This document shows, in pieces, positions 45,917 to 55,112 of a stretch of 64,000 bases of DNA. The DNA lies in NCBI RefSeq assembly GCF_023897065.1, contig NZ_JAMHIV010000027.1, positions 98,042 through 162,041 of the forward strand, in the 5' to 3' direction. The notes below the pieces were generated by a model. The model was given only the letters and a program-made list of their open reading frames with translations, had not been told where the DNA came from and searched no databases. Both the position numbers and the translations under genes were made by a program. Source of the DNA: Crossiella sp. SN42. GTDB taxonomy: Bacteria > Actinomycetota > Actinomycetes > Mycobacteriales > Pseudonocardiaceae. Numbering within the stretch: the stretch's first letter is position 1; the number at the start of each line of letters is the position of its first letter.

Positions 45917-47830
45917 ATGACCGCAGTGGATCCAGCCCGCACGACCGAGCGCGAGGCCCGTCAGGTAGCGGAGCAGGCGCGCGAGACGCAGTGGCGCAAA
46001 CCCAGCTTCGGCAAGGAGCTGTTCCTCGGGCGACTACGCCTGGAACTGATCCACCCGCATCCGCGGGGTGACGAGGTGACCCGGCGCCGCGGCGAGGAGT
46101 TCCTCGCCCGGCTGCGGGAGTTCTGCGAGCAGGAGATCGACGGCGCGCGGATCGAGCGCGAGGCCAGGATCCCGGACGAGGTCTTCGACGGCCTGCGCCG
46201 CATCGGCGCGCTGGGCATGAAGATCGACCCGGAGTACGGCGGCCTCGGGCTGTCCCAGGTGTACTACAACAAGGCGCTGATGCTCGTCGGGTCGGTCAGC
46301 CCGGCCATCGGCGCGCTGCTCTCCGCGCACCAGTCCATCGGGGTGCCGCAGCCGCTCAAGCAGTTCGGCACGCCGGAGCAGAAGCAGAAGTACCTGCCGC
46401 GCTGTGCCAGCACCGACATCAGCGCCTTCCTGCTCACCGAGCCGGACGTGGGCAGCGACCCGGCCCGGCTGGGCACCACCGCGGTGCCCACCGACGACGG
46501 GCACTACCTGCTCGACGGCGTGAAGCTGTGGACCACCAACGGCGTGGTGGCCGACCTGCTGGTGGTGATGGCCAGGGTGCCCAAGTCCGAGGGTCACCGC
46601 GGCGGGATCACCGCGTTCGTGGTGGAGGGCAACGCCGAGGGCGTCACGGTGGAGAACCGCAACGCGTTCATGGGCCTGCGCGGGCTGGAGAACGGCGTGA
46701 CCCGGTTCCACCAGGTCAAGGTGCCTGCGGAGAACCGGATCGGCGAGGAGGGGCAGGGCCTCAAGATCGCGCTGACCACGCTGAACACCGGCAGGCTCTC
46801 GTTGCCCGCGATGTGCGCGGGCGCGGCCAAGTGGTGCCTGAAGATCGCCCGCGAGTGGTCGGCGGAGCGGGTGCAGTGGGGCCGTCCGGTCGGCGAGCAC
46901 GAGGCGGTCGCCGGCAAGATCGCCTTCATCGCGGCCACCGCGTTCGCCTTGGAGGCGGTGCTGGACCTGTCCAGTGAGATGGCCGACGAGGAGCGCAACG
47001 ACATCCGGATCGAGGCCGCGCTGGCCAAGCTCTACGGCTCGGAGATGGCCTGGCTGGTCGCCGACGAGCTGGTGCAGATCCGCGGCGGCCGGGGTTATGA
47101 GACCGCCGAGTCGCTGGCCGCCCGCGGCGAGCGCGGCATCCCGGCCGAGCAGATCCTGCGCGACCTGCGGATCAACCGGATCTTCGAGGGCTCCACCGAG
47201 ATCATGCACCTGTTGATCGCGCGCGAGGCGGTGGACGCGCACCTGTCGGTGGCGGGCGACATCATCGACCCGGAGGCCGACACTAACCGCAAGGTCAAGG
47301 CGGCGGCGCGGGCCGGGGCGTTCTACGCGAAGTGGCTGCCCACGCTGGCCGTCGGCAAGGGCCAGCTGCCCAGCAGCTTCACCGAGTTCGGGCCGCTGGC
47401 CGGGCACCTGCGGTTCGTGGAGCGGGCCAGCCGCAAGCTGGCCAGGCAGACCTTCTACGCGATGTCCCGCTGGCAGGGGAAGATGGAGCGCAAGCAGGCG
47501 TTCCTCGGCCGGATCGTGGACATCGGCGCGGAGCTGTTCGCCATCAGCGCCACCTGCGTGCGCGCCCAGTGGCTGGACACCCCGGCCGCCCGCGACCTGG
47601 CGGAGGCCTTCTGCCGCCAGGCCAGGGTGCGGGTGGAGGAGCTGTTCACCCGGCTGTGGACCAACACCGACGACACCGACTCCCGCCTGGCCCGCCAGGT
47701 GATGGTGGGCGAGCACACCTGGGTGGAGGAGGGCATCCTCGATCCCTCCCTGCCAGGGGCCTGGATCGCCGAAGCCACTCCCGGTCCGTCCCGCGCCGAC
47801 AACGTCCACCGCCACCCGGGCCAGACCTGA
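45917..47830 (+). CDS. Large acyl-CoA dehydrogenase
   Basis: 637-aa FAD enzyme of the long acyl-CoA dehydrogenase group, with the typical three-part core (about residues 50-440) and an extra C-terminal helical region of about 190 residues. The FAD/substrate segments AFLLTEPDVGSDP and IRGGRGYETAESL and the catalytic-Glu region RINRIFEGSTEIM are intact. Length resembles mycobacterial FadE5-type enzymes rather than the 390-aa form. ATG at 45917 follows CAGGGGG. The dyad at 45869-45895 is a probable operator, which suggests control by fatty-acid supply. Confidence 0.92.
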   Translation: MTAVDPARTTEREARQVAEQARETQWRKPSFGKELFLGRLRLELIHPHPRGDEVTRRRGEEFLARLREFCEQEIDGARIEREARIPDEVFDGLRRIGALGMKIDPEYGGLGLSQVYYNKALMLVGSVSPAIGALLSAHQSIGVPQPLKQFGTPEQKQKYLPRCASTDISAFLLTEPDVGSDPARLGTTAVPTDDGHYLLDGVKLWTTNGVVADLLVVMARVPKSEGHRGGITAFVVEGNAEGVTVENRNAFMGLRGLENGVTRFHQVKVPAENRIGEEGQGLKIALTTLNTGRLSLPAMCAGAAKWCLKIAREWSAERVQWGRPVGEHEAVAGKIAFIAATAFALEAVLDLSSEMADEERNDIRIEAALAKLYGSEMAWLVADELVQIRGGRGYETAESLAARGERGIPAEQILRDLRINRIFEGSTEIMHLLIAREAVDAHLSVAGDIIDPEADTNRKVKAAARAGAFYAKWLPTLAVGKGQLPSSFTEFGPLAGHLRFVERASRKLARQTFYAMSRWQGKMERKQAFLGRIVDIGAELFAISATCVRAQWLDTPAARDLAEAFCRQARVRVEELFTRLWTNTDDTDSRLARQVMVGEHTWVEEGILDPSLPGAWIAEATPGPSRADNVHRHPGQT

Positions 47831-47889
47831 CCCGAGCCCCCGTGCTGCTGCCCGCGCGGGGTGTCGGGGTGATCCTCTAGCGTTCGGTC

Positions 47890-48357
47890 ATGACCGAACG
47901 TCTTTCCCCCGGCGACCCCGCGCCCGGGTTCACCCTGCCCGACGCCGACGGCAAGCCCGTCTCGCTGGCGGACTTCCGCGGGCAGCACGTGATCGTCTAC
48001 TTCTACCCGGCCGCGGGCACCCCGGGGTGCAGCAAGCAGGCCTGCGACTTCCGGGACAGCCTGGCCGAGCTCAACGGCGCGGGCTACACCGTGCTCGGCA
48101 TCTCCCCTGACAAGCCGGCCAAGCTGGCCAAGGTCCGGGACGAGCAGGAGCTGACCTTCCCGCTGCTGTCGGACCCGGAGCGCGCGGTGCTCACCGCCTG
48201 GGGCGCCTTCGGCGAGAAGATGATGTACGGCAAGACCGTCACCGGGGTGATCCGATCCACCTTCGTGGTGGACCCCGAGGGCAAGATCGCCACCGCGCAG
48301 TACAACGTGCGCGCCACCGGGCACGTGGCCAAACTGCGCAGGGACCTCGGCGTCTGA
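47890..48357 (+). CDS. bcp: Thioredoxin-dependent peroxiredoxin, Bcp/PrxQ type
   Basis: 155-aa thiol peroxidase. The peroxidatic Cys47 and resolving Cys52 form the PrxQ pair in AAGTPGCSKQACDF. The helix after them and the PVTGVIRSTFVVDP-like strand (VTGVIRSTFVVDPEGK) are normal. It begins 59 bases after the acyl-CoA dehydrogenase on the same strand and may be cotranscribed. It protects against hydroperoxides, including lipid ones. Confidence 0.95.
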   Translation: MTERLSPGDPAPGFTLPDADGKPVSLADFRGQHVIVYFYPAAGTPGCSKQACDFRDSLAELNGAGYTVLGISPDKPAKLAKVRDEQELTFPLLSDPERAVLTAWGAFGEKMMYGKTVTGVIRSTFVVDPEGKIATAQYNVRATGHVAKLRRDLGV

Positions 48358-48481
48358 GCGAATACTGAAGATTCCCCTTGCGGTGCAACCGGATCCGACC
48401 GTCCGCACCTACGCCGAACCGACCGGGAAAGTTGCCTGACAACTAGGCCAACTTCGTTGCGGGGCTTCGCGTAAACGGGTC

Positions 48482-49402
48482 GTGAAGAACTCCGTGGGGG
48501 CGATGGCCAGCGTGTTCGTGGTGTGCGCTGCCGGTCTGCTGTCGATCCATCTGCTCGGTGAGGCCGGTCCGTCCGGGCCGCCGGAGACGCCCAACCAGGC
48601 GAACATGACCACGGTGGCGCTGCCGCCCAGCGACGCGCCCGGCCCGGAACCGACCGAGGTGGTGCAGCCGGGTCCGACGACCAGACCCAAGCAGGAAAAG
48701 GGCTCCCCCACCGAGCTGGGCAACGCGGTGAACCGGGCGGTGCGCGCGGGCGGCAGCGCCACCGGGGTCGGCCTGCTGGTGCTGGAGGTCGACGGCTGGC
48801 GGGAGCTGGCCAGCGTGGACCCGGACCGGCAGTTCCGCTCGGCCTCGCTGGTGAAGCTGCTGATCGCGGTGGACGCGCTGCAGTCCGGCGCGTCCACCGC
48901 CACCGACCTGCGCACCATGCTCTCGGCCAGCCACGACGGCATCGCCAGCGAACTGTGGGTGCGACTCGGCGGCAACACCATGGTGCAGCGCCAGGCCAGG
49001 CGGATGGGCCTGAGCCGGACCCTGCCGCCGCTGGACCCGATGCACTGGGGCGACACCAAGGTCAGCGCGCGGGATGTGGCCAAGATGTACCGGCACATCC
49101 TGACCGAGCTGCCCAAGGCGCACCGCGAGCTGATCATGAGCGCGCTGGCCGCCGCGCCGAAGATCGCCGCGGACCGGTTCGACCAGCACTTCGGCATCCC
49201 GAACGGGCTGCCCAAGGTGCAGTGGGCGGTCAAACAGGGCTGGGCGACCGGCCGCGCAGGCACCGACCTGCACACCAGCGGAGTGCTGGCCGAGGGCACC
49301 AGGGTGGTGGTGCTGCTGAGCACGCACTCCCCCGGCACCAGCTACGCCCGCGCCGCCAAGTCGCTCAACACGGGTGCGGGCGCGCTGGCTGGTCTGTTCT
49401 AA
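48482..49402 (+). CDS. Secreted serine hydrolase of the beta-lactamase/PBP fold
   Basis: 306-aa protein with an N-terminal membrane or signal segment (about residues 5-26), a Pro/Thr linker to about residue 75, and a class A beta-lactamase-like domain. The nucleophile tetrad is Ser122-L-V-Lys125 (SASLVKLL), an SxN-like element is SASHDG, and a KTG-like element is KQGWATG. The usual Glu166-loop of true beta-lactamases is not evident, so the activity may be a peptidase or amidase rather than antibiotic resistance. GTG at 48482 has no strong ribosome-binding site. A short dyad AGTTG/CAACT lies at 48430-48444. Its TAA overlaps the converging rdgB stop. Confidence 0.8.
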   Translation: MKNSVGAMASVFVVCAAGLLSIHLLGEAGPSGPPETPNQANMTTVALPPSDAPGPEPTEVVQPGPTTRPKQEKGSPTELGNAVNRAVRAGGSATGVGLLVLEVDGWRELASVDPDRQFRSASLVKLLIAVDALQSGASTATDLRTMLSASHDGIASELWVRLGGNTMVQRQARRMGLSRTLPPLDPMHWGDTKVSARDVAKMYRHILTELPKAHRELIMSALAAAPKIAADRFDQHFGIPNGLPKVQWAVKQGWATGRAGTDLHTSGVLAEGTRVVVLLSTHSPGTSYARAAKSLNTGAGALAGLF

Positions 49403-50010
49403 GAACTTTGCTCGGCCAGCGCGCGCAGGTGCGGCAGCAGCAGGCGAAGGGCGCGGCCGCGGTGGGAGTCCGCGTCCTTCTCCGCTGGCGTCATCTCCGC
49501 CGAGGTCCTGGTCTCGCCCTCGGGCACGAAGATCGGGTCGTAGCCGAAGCCGTTGGCGCCGCGCATCGCGCGCAGCAGCGTGCCCCGCCACTCCCCGCGC
49601 ACCACCACCGGCTCCGCGCCGGGCACCGCCAGCGCGACCACGGCCACGAACGCGGCGCCGCGGCGCTCGTCCGGCACGTCGCCGAGCTGGCCGAGCAGCA
49701 GCTCCAGGTTGCCGAGGTCGTCGCCGTGCTTGCCGGACCAGCGGGCGGAGAGCACGCCGGGCATGCCGTTGAGCGCGTCCACCGCGATGCCGGAGTCGTC
49801 GGCGATCGAGGGCAGGCCGGTCGCGGCGGCCGCGTCCACGGCCTTGGCGATGGCGTTCTCCTCGAAGGTGGCCCCGGTCTCGGGCGCCTCCGGGAACTCG
49901 GGCACCTCGTCCAGGCCGAGGATCTCGATGCCGTCGAGCCGCTCGGCCGCCACGATCCGCCGCAGCTCGCCCAGCTTCTTGGCGTTGCGGCTGGCCAGCA
50001 GGACCCTCAT
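49399..50010 (-). CDS. rdgB: XTP/dITP diphosphatase (Ham1 family)
   Basis: 203-aa house-cleaning nucleotidase removing ITP and XTP. The N-terminal substrate motif is [13 protein letters not shown], the metal region is [12 protein letters not shown], then [15 protein letters not shown] and [15 protein letters not shown] at 50010 overlaps the rph stop (ATGA). It is the counterpart of Rv1341. The 3' end overlaps the converging serine hydrolase stop by four bases, with no space for a terminator between them. Confidence 0.95.
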   Translation of the reverse strand: MRVLLASRNAKKLGELRRIVAAERLDGIEILGLDEVPEFPEAPETGATFEENAIAKAVDAAAATGLPSIADDSGIAVDALNGMPGVLSARWSGKHGDDLGNLELLLGQLGDVPDERRGAAFVAVVALAVPGAEPVVVRGEWRGTLLRAMRGANGFGYDPIFVPEGETRTSAEMTPAEKDADSHRGRALRLLLPHLRALAEQSS

Positions 50011-50765
50011 GCCTTCTTCCCCTCGGGCAGCGTGCCGGGGTAGGGCAGCGCGAGCGCCTCGGCCTGCAGGCGGCACAGGTCGGCCACCCCGGCCAGGGCC
50101 AGGTCGAGCATCTTGTCCAGGGTGGAGCGGGCGAAGGTGGCGCCCTCGCCGGTGCCCTGCACCTCAACCAGGGTGCCCGCGTCGGTGGCCACCACGTTCA
50201 TGTCCACCTCGGCCCGCGAGTCCTCCTCGTAGGGCAGGTCCAGCCGCACCCGGCCGTCCACCACGCCCACGCTGACCGCGGCGATCTGGCAGGACAGCGG
50301 CTTGGGGTCGGCGAGCTTGCCGGCCGCGCCGAGCCAGGTGACCGCGTCGGCCAGCGCCACGTAGGCGCCGGTGATCGCCGCGGTGCGGGTGCCGCCGTCG
50401 GCCTGGAGGACATCGCAGTCGATCACGATGGTGTTCTCGCCGAGGGCGGAGAGGTCGATGCAGGTGCGCAGCGACCGGCCGATCAGGCGGCTGATCTCGT
50501 GCGTGCGCCCGCCGACCCGGCCCTTGATGGACTCCCGGTCACTGCGGCTGTGCGTGGCCGAGGGCAGCATGGCGTACTCGGCGGTCACCCAGCCCAGCCC
50601 GGAGCCGGAGCGCCACCGCGGCACCCCCTCGGACACACTGGCCGCGCACAGCACGCGGGTCTTGCCGAACTCCACCAGCACCGAGCCGGCGGGCCAGTCC
50701 TGGTAGCCCCTGGTGATCTTGATATCCCGCAGGGCCTCGTCGCTTCTGCCATCGATGCGCACCAC
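50007..50765 (-). CDS. rph: Ribonuclease PH
   Basis: 252-aa phosphorolytic 3'-5' exoribonuclease that trims tRNA 3' ends. The family start [20 protein letters not shown], the phosphate-binding [15 protein letters not shown] segment and [17 protein letters not shown] are present. GTG at 50765 or the GTG three bases later may be the start. It is coupled to rdgB by a four-base overlap, as in mycobacteria (Rv1340-Rv1341). Confidence 0.95.
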   Translation of the reverse strand: MVRIDGRSDEALRDIKITRGYQDWPAGSVLVEFGKTRVLCAASVSEGVPRWRSGSGLGWVTAEYAMLPSATHSRSDRESIKGRVGGRTHEISRLIGRSLRTCIDLSALGENTIVIDCDVLQADGGTRTAAITGAYVALADAVTWLGAAGKLADPKPLSCQIAAVSVGVVDGRVRLDLPYEEDSRAEVDMNVVATDAGTLVEVQGTGEGATFARSTLDKMLDLALAGVADLCRLQAEALALPYPGTLPEGKKA

Positions 50766-50983
50766 GCGGCTAGCCTAGTCACCCAGGTGAACCGTCCTGG
50801 CACGGCCGTCGTATGCCATGGACGCGGACCGGGATCGCCGGCTGTCACTGGAGACAGGCCAGACTTGCCACCCAAGCGGGTGATCAACGAACGCGTGATC
50901 ACCCGGATTCCCACACTGATGTGGTCCGCTGTCCAACGCAGGTGCTCCTGTCACGTGCGGAAACAGTTCCCTGAGAGGTGCCC

Positions 50984-51469
50984 ATGAACCTGACGACCGT
51001 CGACGGCCTGCCGCTGCACCCGCTGGTCGTGCACGCCGTGGTGGTCCTGCTGCCGCTGGCCGCCCTGTGCGCCCTGCTGATCGCGCTCCGCCCGGCCTGG
51101 CGGCGGCGCTTCGGCTGGCCGGTGCTCGCGCTGACCGTGGCCGGGGTGGCCGCGGTGCCGGTGGCGCAGGTGAGCGGTGAGCAGTTGCAGGGCGCGCTGG
51201 GGGTGGCCAACCCGTTGATCCAGCGGCACGCGGACCTCGGTGGGGAACTGCTGCCGTACGCGCTGGCCTTCGGCGTGCTCGTGGTCGCCTTCCTGCTGGT
51301 GGGCCGGAAGGCGGACCAGGAGACCGCGGACGGGCCGGCGACTTGGCGGCGGGTGGCGGTGGTGGCCGCTGTGCTGGTCGCCGTGGCCGGGGTGGCCAGC
51401 ACAGTGCAGGTGGTGCGGATCGGGCACAGCGGCTCCACCGCGGTGTGGAACGGGGTTGGTGGCCAGTAG
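50984..51469 (+). CDS. DUF2231 family membrane protein
   Basis: 161-aa protein with four membrane helices. The DUF2231 signature is GLPLHPLVVHAVVVLLPLA at the N-terminus, followed by HADLGGELLPYALAFG. ATG at 50984 has GAGAGG five bases upstream, which excludes the GTG at 50978. It is inserted on the opposite strand between rph and the MBL gene, which are neighbours in mycobacteria. Function is unknown; relatives are sometimes linked to heme or redox proteins. Confidence 0.88.
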   Translation: MNLTTVDGLPLHPLVVHAVVVLLPLAALCALLIALRPAWRRRFGWPVLALTVAGVAAVPVAQVSGEQLQGALGVANPLIQRHADLGGELLPYALAFGVLVVAFLLVGRKADQETADGPATWRRVAVVAAVLVAVAGVASTVQVVRIGHSGSTAVWNGVGGQ

Positions 51470-51476
51470 CGCCGGG

Positions 51477-52256
51477 TCAGCAGCCCACGGTGAACGAAGC
51501 GCCGGGGAAGGCCAGGTCGACCGGGCCGGCGAAGGCGGTGGCGGCCTCCTCGGCCATCTGCTCGCGGTTCGCCCACGGCGGCACGTGCGTGACCACCAGC
51601 CTGCGCACCCCGGCCGCCGCCGCCAACTGCCCGGCCTCCAGTCCGGACAGGTGCAGGTCGGGTGGGTGCGCCTCGGGGTCGTGCGGCCAGCATGCCTCGG
51701 CCAGCAGCAGGTCCGCCGAGTCGGCCAGCTTGCGCAGCGCCTCGCAGGGGCCGGAGTCGCCGGTGTAGGCCAGTGTCCTGCCACTGGCGGTGAGCCGGAA
51801 ACCGAAGGCCTCACAGGGATGCGCGACCTGTTCGGTGGTCAGCTCGAACGGTCCGATGTGGACGGTGCCGGGGGTGAGCCGGTGGAACTGGTAGACATCG
51901 CTGAGGTCGGTCTCGGCCCGTTCGGCGGCACTCGGCGCGTAGGCCGCGGCCAGCCGGGTGGCCGCCTCGCTGGGCGCGTACACCGGCAGCCGCCGGGCCC
52001 TGGTGTCATACGGCGGGTCCGGGTGGTACCGGCGGAGCACGGTCAGCGCGGCGAAATCCGCGCAGTGGTCCGGATGCAGGTGAGAGAGCACCAGCGCGTC
52101 CACGCCGAACGGGTCGCCATGCCGCTGGAGCGCCCCCAGCACCCCATTGCCGAGATCGAGGAGCACACGGAACCCGTCGGACTCCACCAGGTAACCGGAA
52201 GCCGGCGAGTCAGCGCTGGGCAGGCTGCCGGAACAGCCGAGAACGGTCAGTAGCAC
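51477..52256 (-). CDS. MBL-fold hydrolase, Rv1339-like cyclic-nucleotide phosphodiesterase
   Basis: 259-aa metallo-beta-lactamase-fold protein of the RNase Z/ElaC-like branch. The metal motif SHLHPDH (residues 58-64), GDSGPCEALRKLA and the late VVTHVPPW are intact. The Mycobacterium tuberculosis orthologue by position, Rv1339, has been reported as an atypical class II cAMP phosphodiesterase; the same activity is inferred here. GTG at 52256 starts four bases after the murI stop, so the two are coupled. Confidence 0.88.
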   Translation of the reverse strand: MLLTVLGCSGSLPSADSPASGYLVESDGFRVLLDLGNGVLGALQRHGDPFGVDALVLSHLHPDHCADFAALTVLRRYHPDPPYDTRARRLPVYAPSEAATRLAAAYAPSAAERAETDLSDVYQFHRLTPGTVHIGPFELTTEQVAHPCEAFGFRLTASGRTLAYTGDSGPCEALRKLADSADLLLAEACWPHDPEAHPPDLHLSGLEAGQLAAAAGVRRLVVTHVPPWANREQMAEEAATAFAGPVDLAFPGASFTVGC

Positions 52257-52260
52257 CGGA

Positions 52261-53082
52261 TCAGCCTGGCATGGCAGACGATCTCGGAACAGCGCCCGTC
52301 ATGACGGTACCCAGCTGCGGGCCGAGGAAGCGGCGGGCCAGTTTCGCGAACGGTTCGGCCGGGCCGGTGGCGGTGAAGGAATGGGCCAGTTCGGGGCTGT
52401 CCGGATCGCGCAGCAGGTCCGCCTCGGTGAGCACCTTGACCACGTCCTTGGCGGTCTCCTCCGCGCTGGAGACCAGGGTCACCGCATCGCCCATGGCCAG
52501 CTGGATCACGCCGGTGAGCAGCGGGTAGTGCGTGCAGCCCAGCACCACGGTGTCCACTTCGGCCCGCTGCAACGGTTCCAGGTAGGACTGGGCCAGCCCG
52601 AGCACCTGGCGGCCGGAGGTGATGCCGCGTTCCACGAAGTCCACGAACCGGGGGCAGGCCACGCTGGTCACGGTGAGGTCGGGGGCGGCGGCGAAGGCGT
52701 CCTCGTAGGCCCTGGAGGTGATGGTCGCCCTGGTGCCGATGACGCCGATCCGGCCGCTGCGCGTGGTGGCCACCGCGCGGCGCACCGCGGGCCGCAGCAC
52801 CTCCACCACCGGGATGTCGTAGCGTTCCCGCGCGTCGTGCAGGCAGGCCGCGGTCGCCGTGTTGCACGCGATGACCAGCAGCTTCACCCCGCTCTCCACC
52901 AGCGAGTCGGTGATGGCCAGCGAGTGGCGGCGCACCTCGGCGATGGACAGCGGACCGTAGGGCCCGTTGCCGGTGTCGCCGACGTAGCGCAGCCGCTCGG
53001 CCGGTAGCTGGTCCAGCATCGCGCGGGCCACGGTCAGCCCGCCGACGCCGGAGTCGAAGATGCCGATCGGCGCGGTGCTCAC
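52261..53082 (-). CDS. murI: Glutamate racemase
   Basis: 273-aa enzyme supplying D-glutamate for peptidoglycan. Both catalytic Cys are in their motifs, [10 protein letters not shown] and [10 protein letters not shown]; the N-terminal [16 protein letters not shown] is typical. It is the second gene of the rhomboid-murI-MBL run, with gaps of seven and four bases to its neighbours. The start is GTG at 53082. Confidence 0.96.
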   Translation of the reverse strand: MSTAPIGIFDSGVGGLTVARAMLDQLPAERLRYVGDTGNGPYGPLSIAEVRRHSLAITDSLVESGVKLLVIACNTATAACLHDARERYDIPVVEVLRPAVRRAVATTRSGRIGVIGTRATITSRAYEDAFAAAPDLTVTSVACPRFVDFVERGITSGRQVLGLAQSYLEPLQRAEVDTVVLGCTHYPLLTGVIQLAMGDAVTLVSSAEETAKDVVKVLTEADLLRDPDSPELAHSFTATGPAEPFAKLARRFLGPQLGTVMTGAVPRSSAMPG

Positions 53083-53089
53083 GCCTCGA

Positions 53090-53722
53090 TCATGCCCCGA
53101 GGTTGCTCCCGGCGGGACGGCGGCTCGCCTTGCCGGTCAGCCAGCCCGCGACCACACCGGCCACCGCGCCGAAGAGGTGGCCCTGCCAGGACACGCCCGG
53201 GGTGCCGGGCAGCACGCCCCAGAGCAGGTAGCCGTAGCAGAAGAACAGCACCACGGCCAGCAGGATCGGTCCGGCGCGGCGCGCGAAGATGCCGCGCACC
53301 AGCAGGAAGGTCAGCCAGCCGAAGATCAGGCCGGAGGCGCCGAGGTGGATCGAGCCGGACTCCCCGGTCAGCCAGGTGCCCAGCCCGCCCACGAGCCAGA
53401 TGGTCGCGGTCACCGCGACGAACTGGCGCAGGCCGCCGGCGAAGCTGAGGAAGCCGAGCACCAGCAACGGCACCGTGTTCGCGGCCAGGTGGTCCCAGCC
53501 CAGGTGCAGCAGCGGGGCCCACAGCACGCCGTCCAGCCCGGACCACTCGCGCGGCACGATGCCGCCGAAGTCCAGCGCGTGGCCGGAGAACGCGTCCACC
53601 AGTTCCAGCAGGTACAGCAGTGCGGCGAAGCCGAGGATGACGAGGGCGGCCTGTTTGGGCCGCGCCGGGAAGATCCGGCCCGAGTCGTCGCGCGGTGACG
53701 TTGGCACTGGTAGCGGCTGCAC
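53090..53722 (-). CDS. Rhomboid family intramembrane serine protease
   Basis: 210-aa six-helix membrane protease. The catalytic Ser130 is in [10 protein letters not shown] and His182 in [11 protein letters not shown]; the oxyanion-type pair His78 and Asn82 is in [11 protein letters not shown]. It is the counterpart of Rv1337 upstream of murI. GTG at 53722 begins [10 protein letters not shown]. Natural substrates are unknown. Confidence 0.9.
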   Translation of the reverse strand: MQPLPVPTSPRDDSGRIFPARPKQAALVILGFAALLYLLELVDAFSGHALDFGGIVPREWSGLDGVLWAPLLHLGWDHLAANTVPLLVLGFLSFAGGLRQFVAVTATIWLVGGLGTWLTGESGSIHLGASGLIFGWLTFLLVRGIFARRAGPILLAVVLFFCYGYLLWGVLPGTPGVSWQGHLFGAVAGVVAGWLTGKASRRPAGSNLGA

Positions 53723-53732
53723 GAGATCGAGG

Positions 53733-54248
53733 CTACTGGCCTTTCGCGGTGCTCACCTCGGGGTTGTCCCTGAGTTCGAGCATGGCGGCGTGCAGCGGGC
53801 TCGGGTCGCGCGGCGGGCGGCGGTGCGGATGCGCGCCCGGACCGGCCACCGCGAGCACCTCGCCGGGCGCGGGTTCCGCCCCGCAGTGCGCGCAGCGGGC
53901 GTGCACGTGCACCGGGCCGCCGCAGTCCTGGTGCTCGTAGAGGACCGGCGGGCCCTGCGGCGCGGCCCAGCGGTCGCCCCACTCGGTCAGCGCGATGAGC
54001 ACCGTGGCGAGCTCGCGGCCCTTCTCGGTGAGCACGTACTCCCGGCCCTCGCGCCGCTGCATCAGCCCGTCGGCGACGAACCCGTCCAGCCGCTTGGCCA
54101 GGATGTTGGGCGCCACGCCGAGCCTGCGCTCGAAGTCGGAGAACCGGGTCATGTCCGCGAAGACCGCGTTGCGGATGATCAGCAGGCTCCACCGCTCGCC
54201 GACGATCTCCAGCGCGCGGGCCGCTGAGCAGTTCTCGCGTTCATACAT
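53733..54248 (-). CDS. HxlR-family winged-helix transcriptional regulator
   Basis: 171-aa regulator. The HxlR domain (about residues 6-100) has the Cys7 typical of thiol-sensing members (RENCSAARALEIVGERWSLL), the recognition region FSDFERRLGVAPNILAKRL and the wing REGREYVLTEKG. The C-terminal extension has a Cys pair (CAHCG) and other Cys/His residues. ATG at 54248 gives the usual start MYEREN. It is divergent from the DUF899 gene and faces two near-identical 17-bp dyads, its likely operators. Confidence 0.92.
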   Translation of the reverse strand: MYERENCSAARALEIVGERWSLLIIRNAVFADMTRFSDFERRLGVAPNILAKRLDGFVADGLMQRREGREYVLTEKGRELATVLIALTEWGDRWAAPQGPPVLYEHQDCGGPVHVHARCAHCGAEPAPGEVLAVAGPGAHPHRRPPRDPSPLHAAMLELRDNPEVSTAKGQ

Positions 54249-54281
54249 CCGACCGAGCACAGGCTGGATGATCCGGTTTCC

Positions 54282-54330
54282 ACTTGTGTGATGCAAGTTG
54301 CCGCCCTACGGTTACTTGCATCACGCAAGT
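54282..54330. promoter_or_regulatory. Pair of 17-bp operator-like dyads between hxlR and the DUF899 gene
   Basis: Site 1 (54282-54298) is ACTTGTGTGATGCAAGT. Site 2 (54314-54330), read on the minus strand, is ACTTGCGTGATGCAAGT, so they are opposite in orientation and differ at one base. Each has ACTTG/CAAGT half-sites separated by seven bases, and the centres are 32 bases apart, about three helical turns. The likely binder is the HxlR regulator. Site 2 ends 20 bases before the DUF899 start codon. Confidence 0.8.
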
Positions 54331-54350
54331 CAACGACCCGGGAGGACGTC

Positions 54351-55091
54351 GTGGACCAACCGCAGGTAGTGAGCAGGGACGAGTGGCTGGCCGCCCGCAA
54401 GGAGCTGCTGGTCAAGGAGAAGGAGCTGTTCAGGGCACTGGACAAGCTCAACGCCGACCGGCGGCGGCTGCCGATGACCCGGGTGGACAAGGACTACCGC
54501 TTCACCGGCCCGGACGGCGAGGTCCGGCTGCTGGACCTGTTCGACGGGCGCGGCCAGCTGGTGTTGCAGCACTTCATGTTCGACCCGTCCTGGGACGCGG
54601 GCTGTCCGAGCTGCACCGCGATGGCCGACGACCTCAGCGAGGGCGCCCGCGCGCACCTGGCCTCTAGGGACACCGCCTTCGCCGCGGTCTCCCGCGCGCC
54701 GTACCCGAAGCTGGCCGCCTACAAGCAGAGCAGGGGCTGGACCTTCCCCTGGTACTCCTCGCACGGCAGCGACTTCAACTACGACTTCGACGCCACGATG
54801 GACCCCGCGACCGGCCCCAACCGCTACAACTTCCGCTCCGGCGAGGAGCTGACCGCGGCCGGGCAGGGCTGGCTGATCGACTACGTCGGCGAGCAGCCCG
54901 GGGTCAGCGCCTTCCTGCGCGAGGGCGAGGAGGTCTTCCACACCTACGCCACCTACGGCCGCGGCGTGGAGGTGATGATGCACGCCTACCGGCTGCTGGA
55001 CATCACCGCGCGCGGCAGGCACGAGGACTGGGAGGAGCCGAAGGGCCGCGTCGCCGCCCCGCGCGAGTCCGACCCCGGCTTCACCAGCTAG
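54351..55091 (+). CDS. DUF899 thioredoxin-like protein
   Basis: 246-aa protein of the DUF899 family, a thioredoxin-like fold. The family regions are VVSRDEWLAARKELLVKEKE, LFDGRGQLVLQHFMFDP and the CxxC in AGCPSCTAMADDL, followed by FPWYSSHGSDFNYDF. GTG at 54351 has GGGAGG five bases upstream and excludes earlier starts. The divergent HxlR gene with twin operators suggests induction by a reactive electrophile or oxidant. The substrate is unknown. Confidence 0.9.
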   Translation: MDQPQVVSRDEWLAARKELLVKEKELFRALDKLNADRRRLPMTRVDKDYRFTGPDGEVRLLDLFDGRGQLVLQHFMFDPSWDAGCPSCTAMADDLSEGARAHLASRDTAFAAVSRAPYPKLAAYKQSRGWTFPWYSSHGSDFNYDFDATMDPATGPNRYNFRSGEELTAAGQGWLIDYVGEQPGVSAFLREGEEVFHTYATYGRGVEVMMHAYRLLDITARGRHEDWEEPKGRVAAPRESDPGFTS

Positions 55092-55112
55092 GCGCCCGAT
55101 AGGCTGCCGCCC

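Noticed and set aside
48482..49402. A true class A beta-lactamase
   Set aside because: SxxK is present, but the Glu166 loop and strict SDN/KTG motifs are not seen, so antibiotic resistance is not claimed.
54249..54296. Longer start (TTG at 54296) for the HxlR gene
   Set aside because: It would place coding sequence over operator site 1, has no ribosome-binding site, and the family normally starts at the ATG at 54248.
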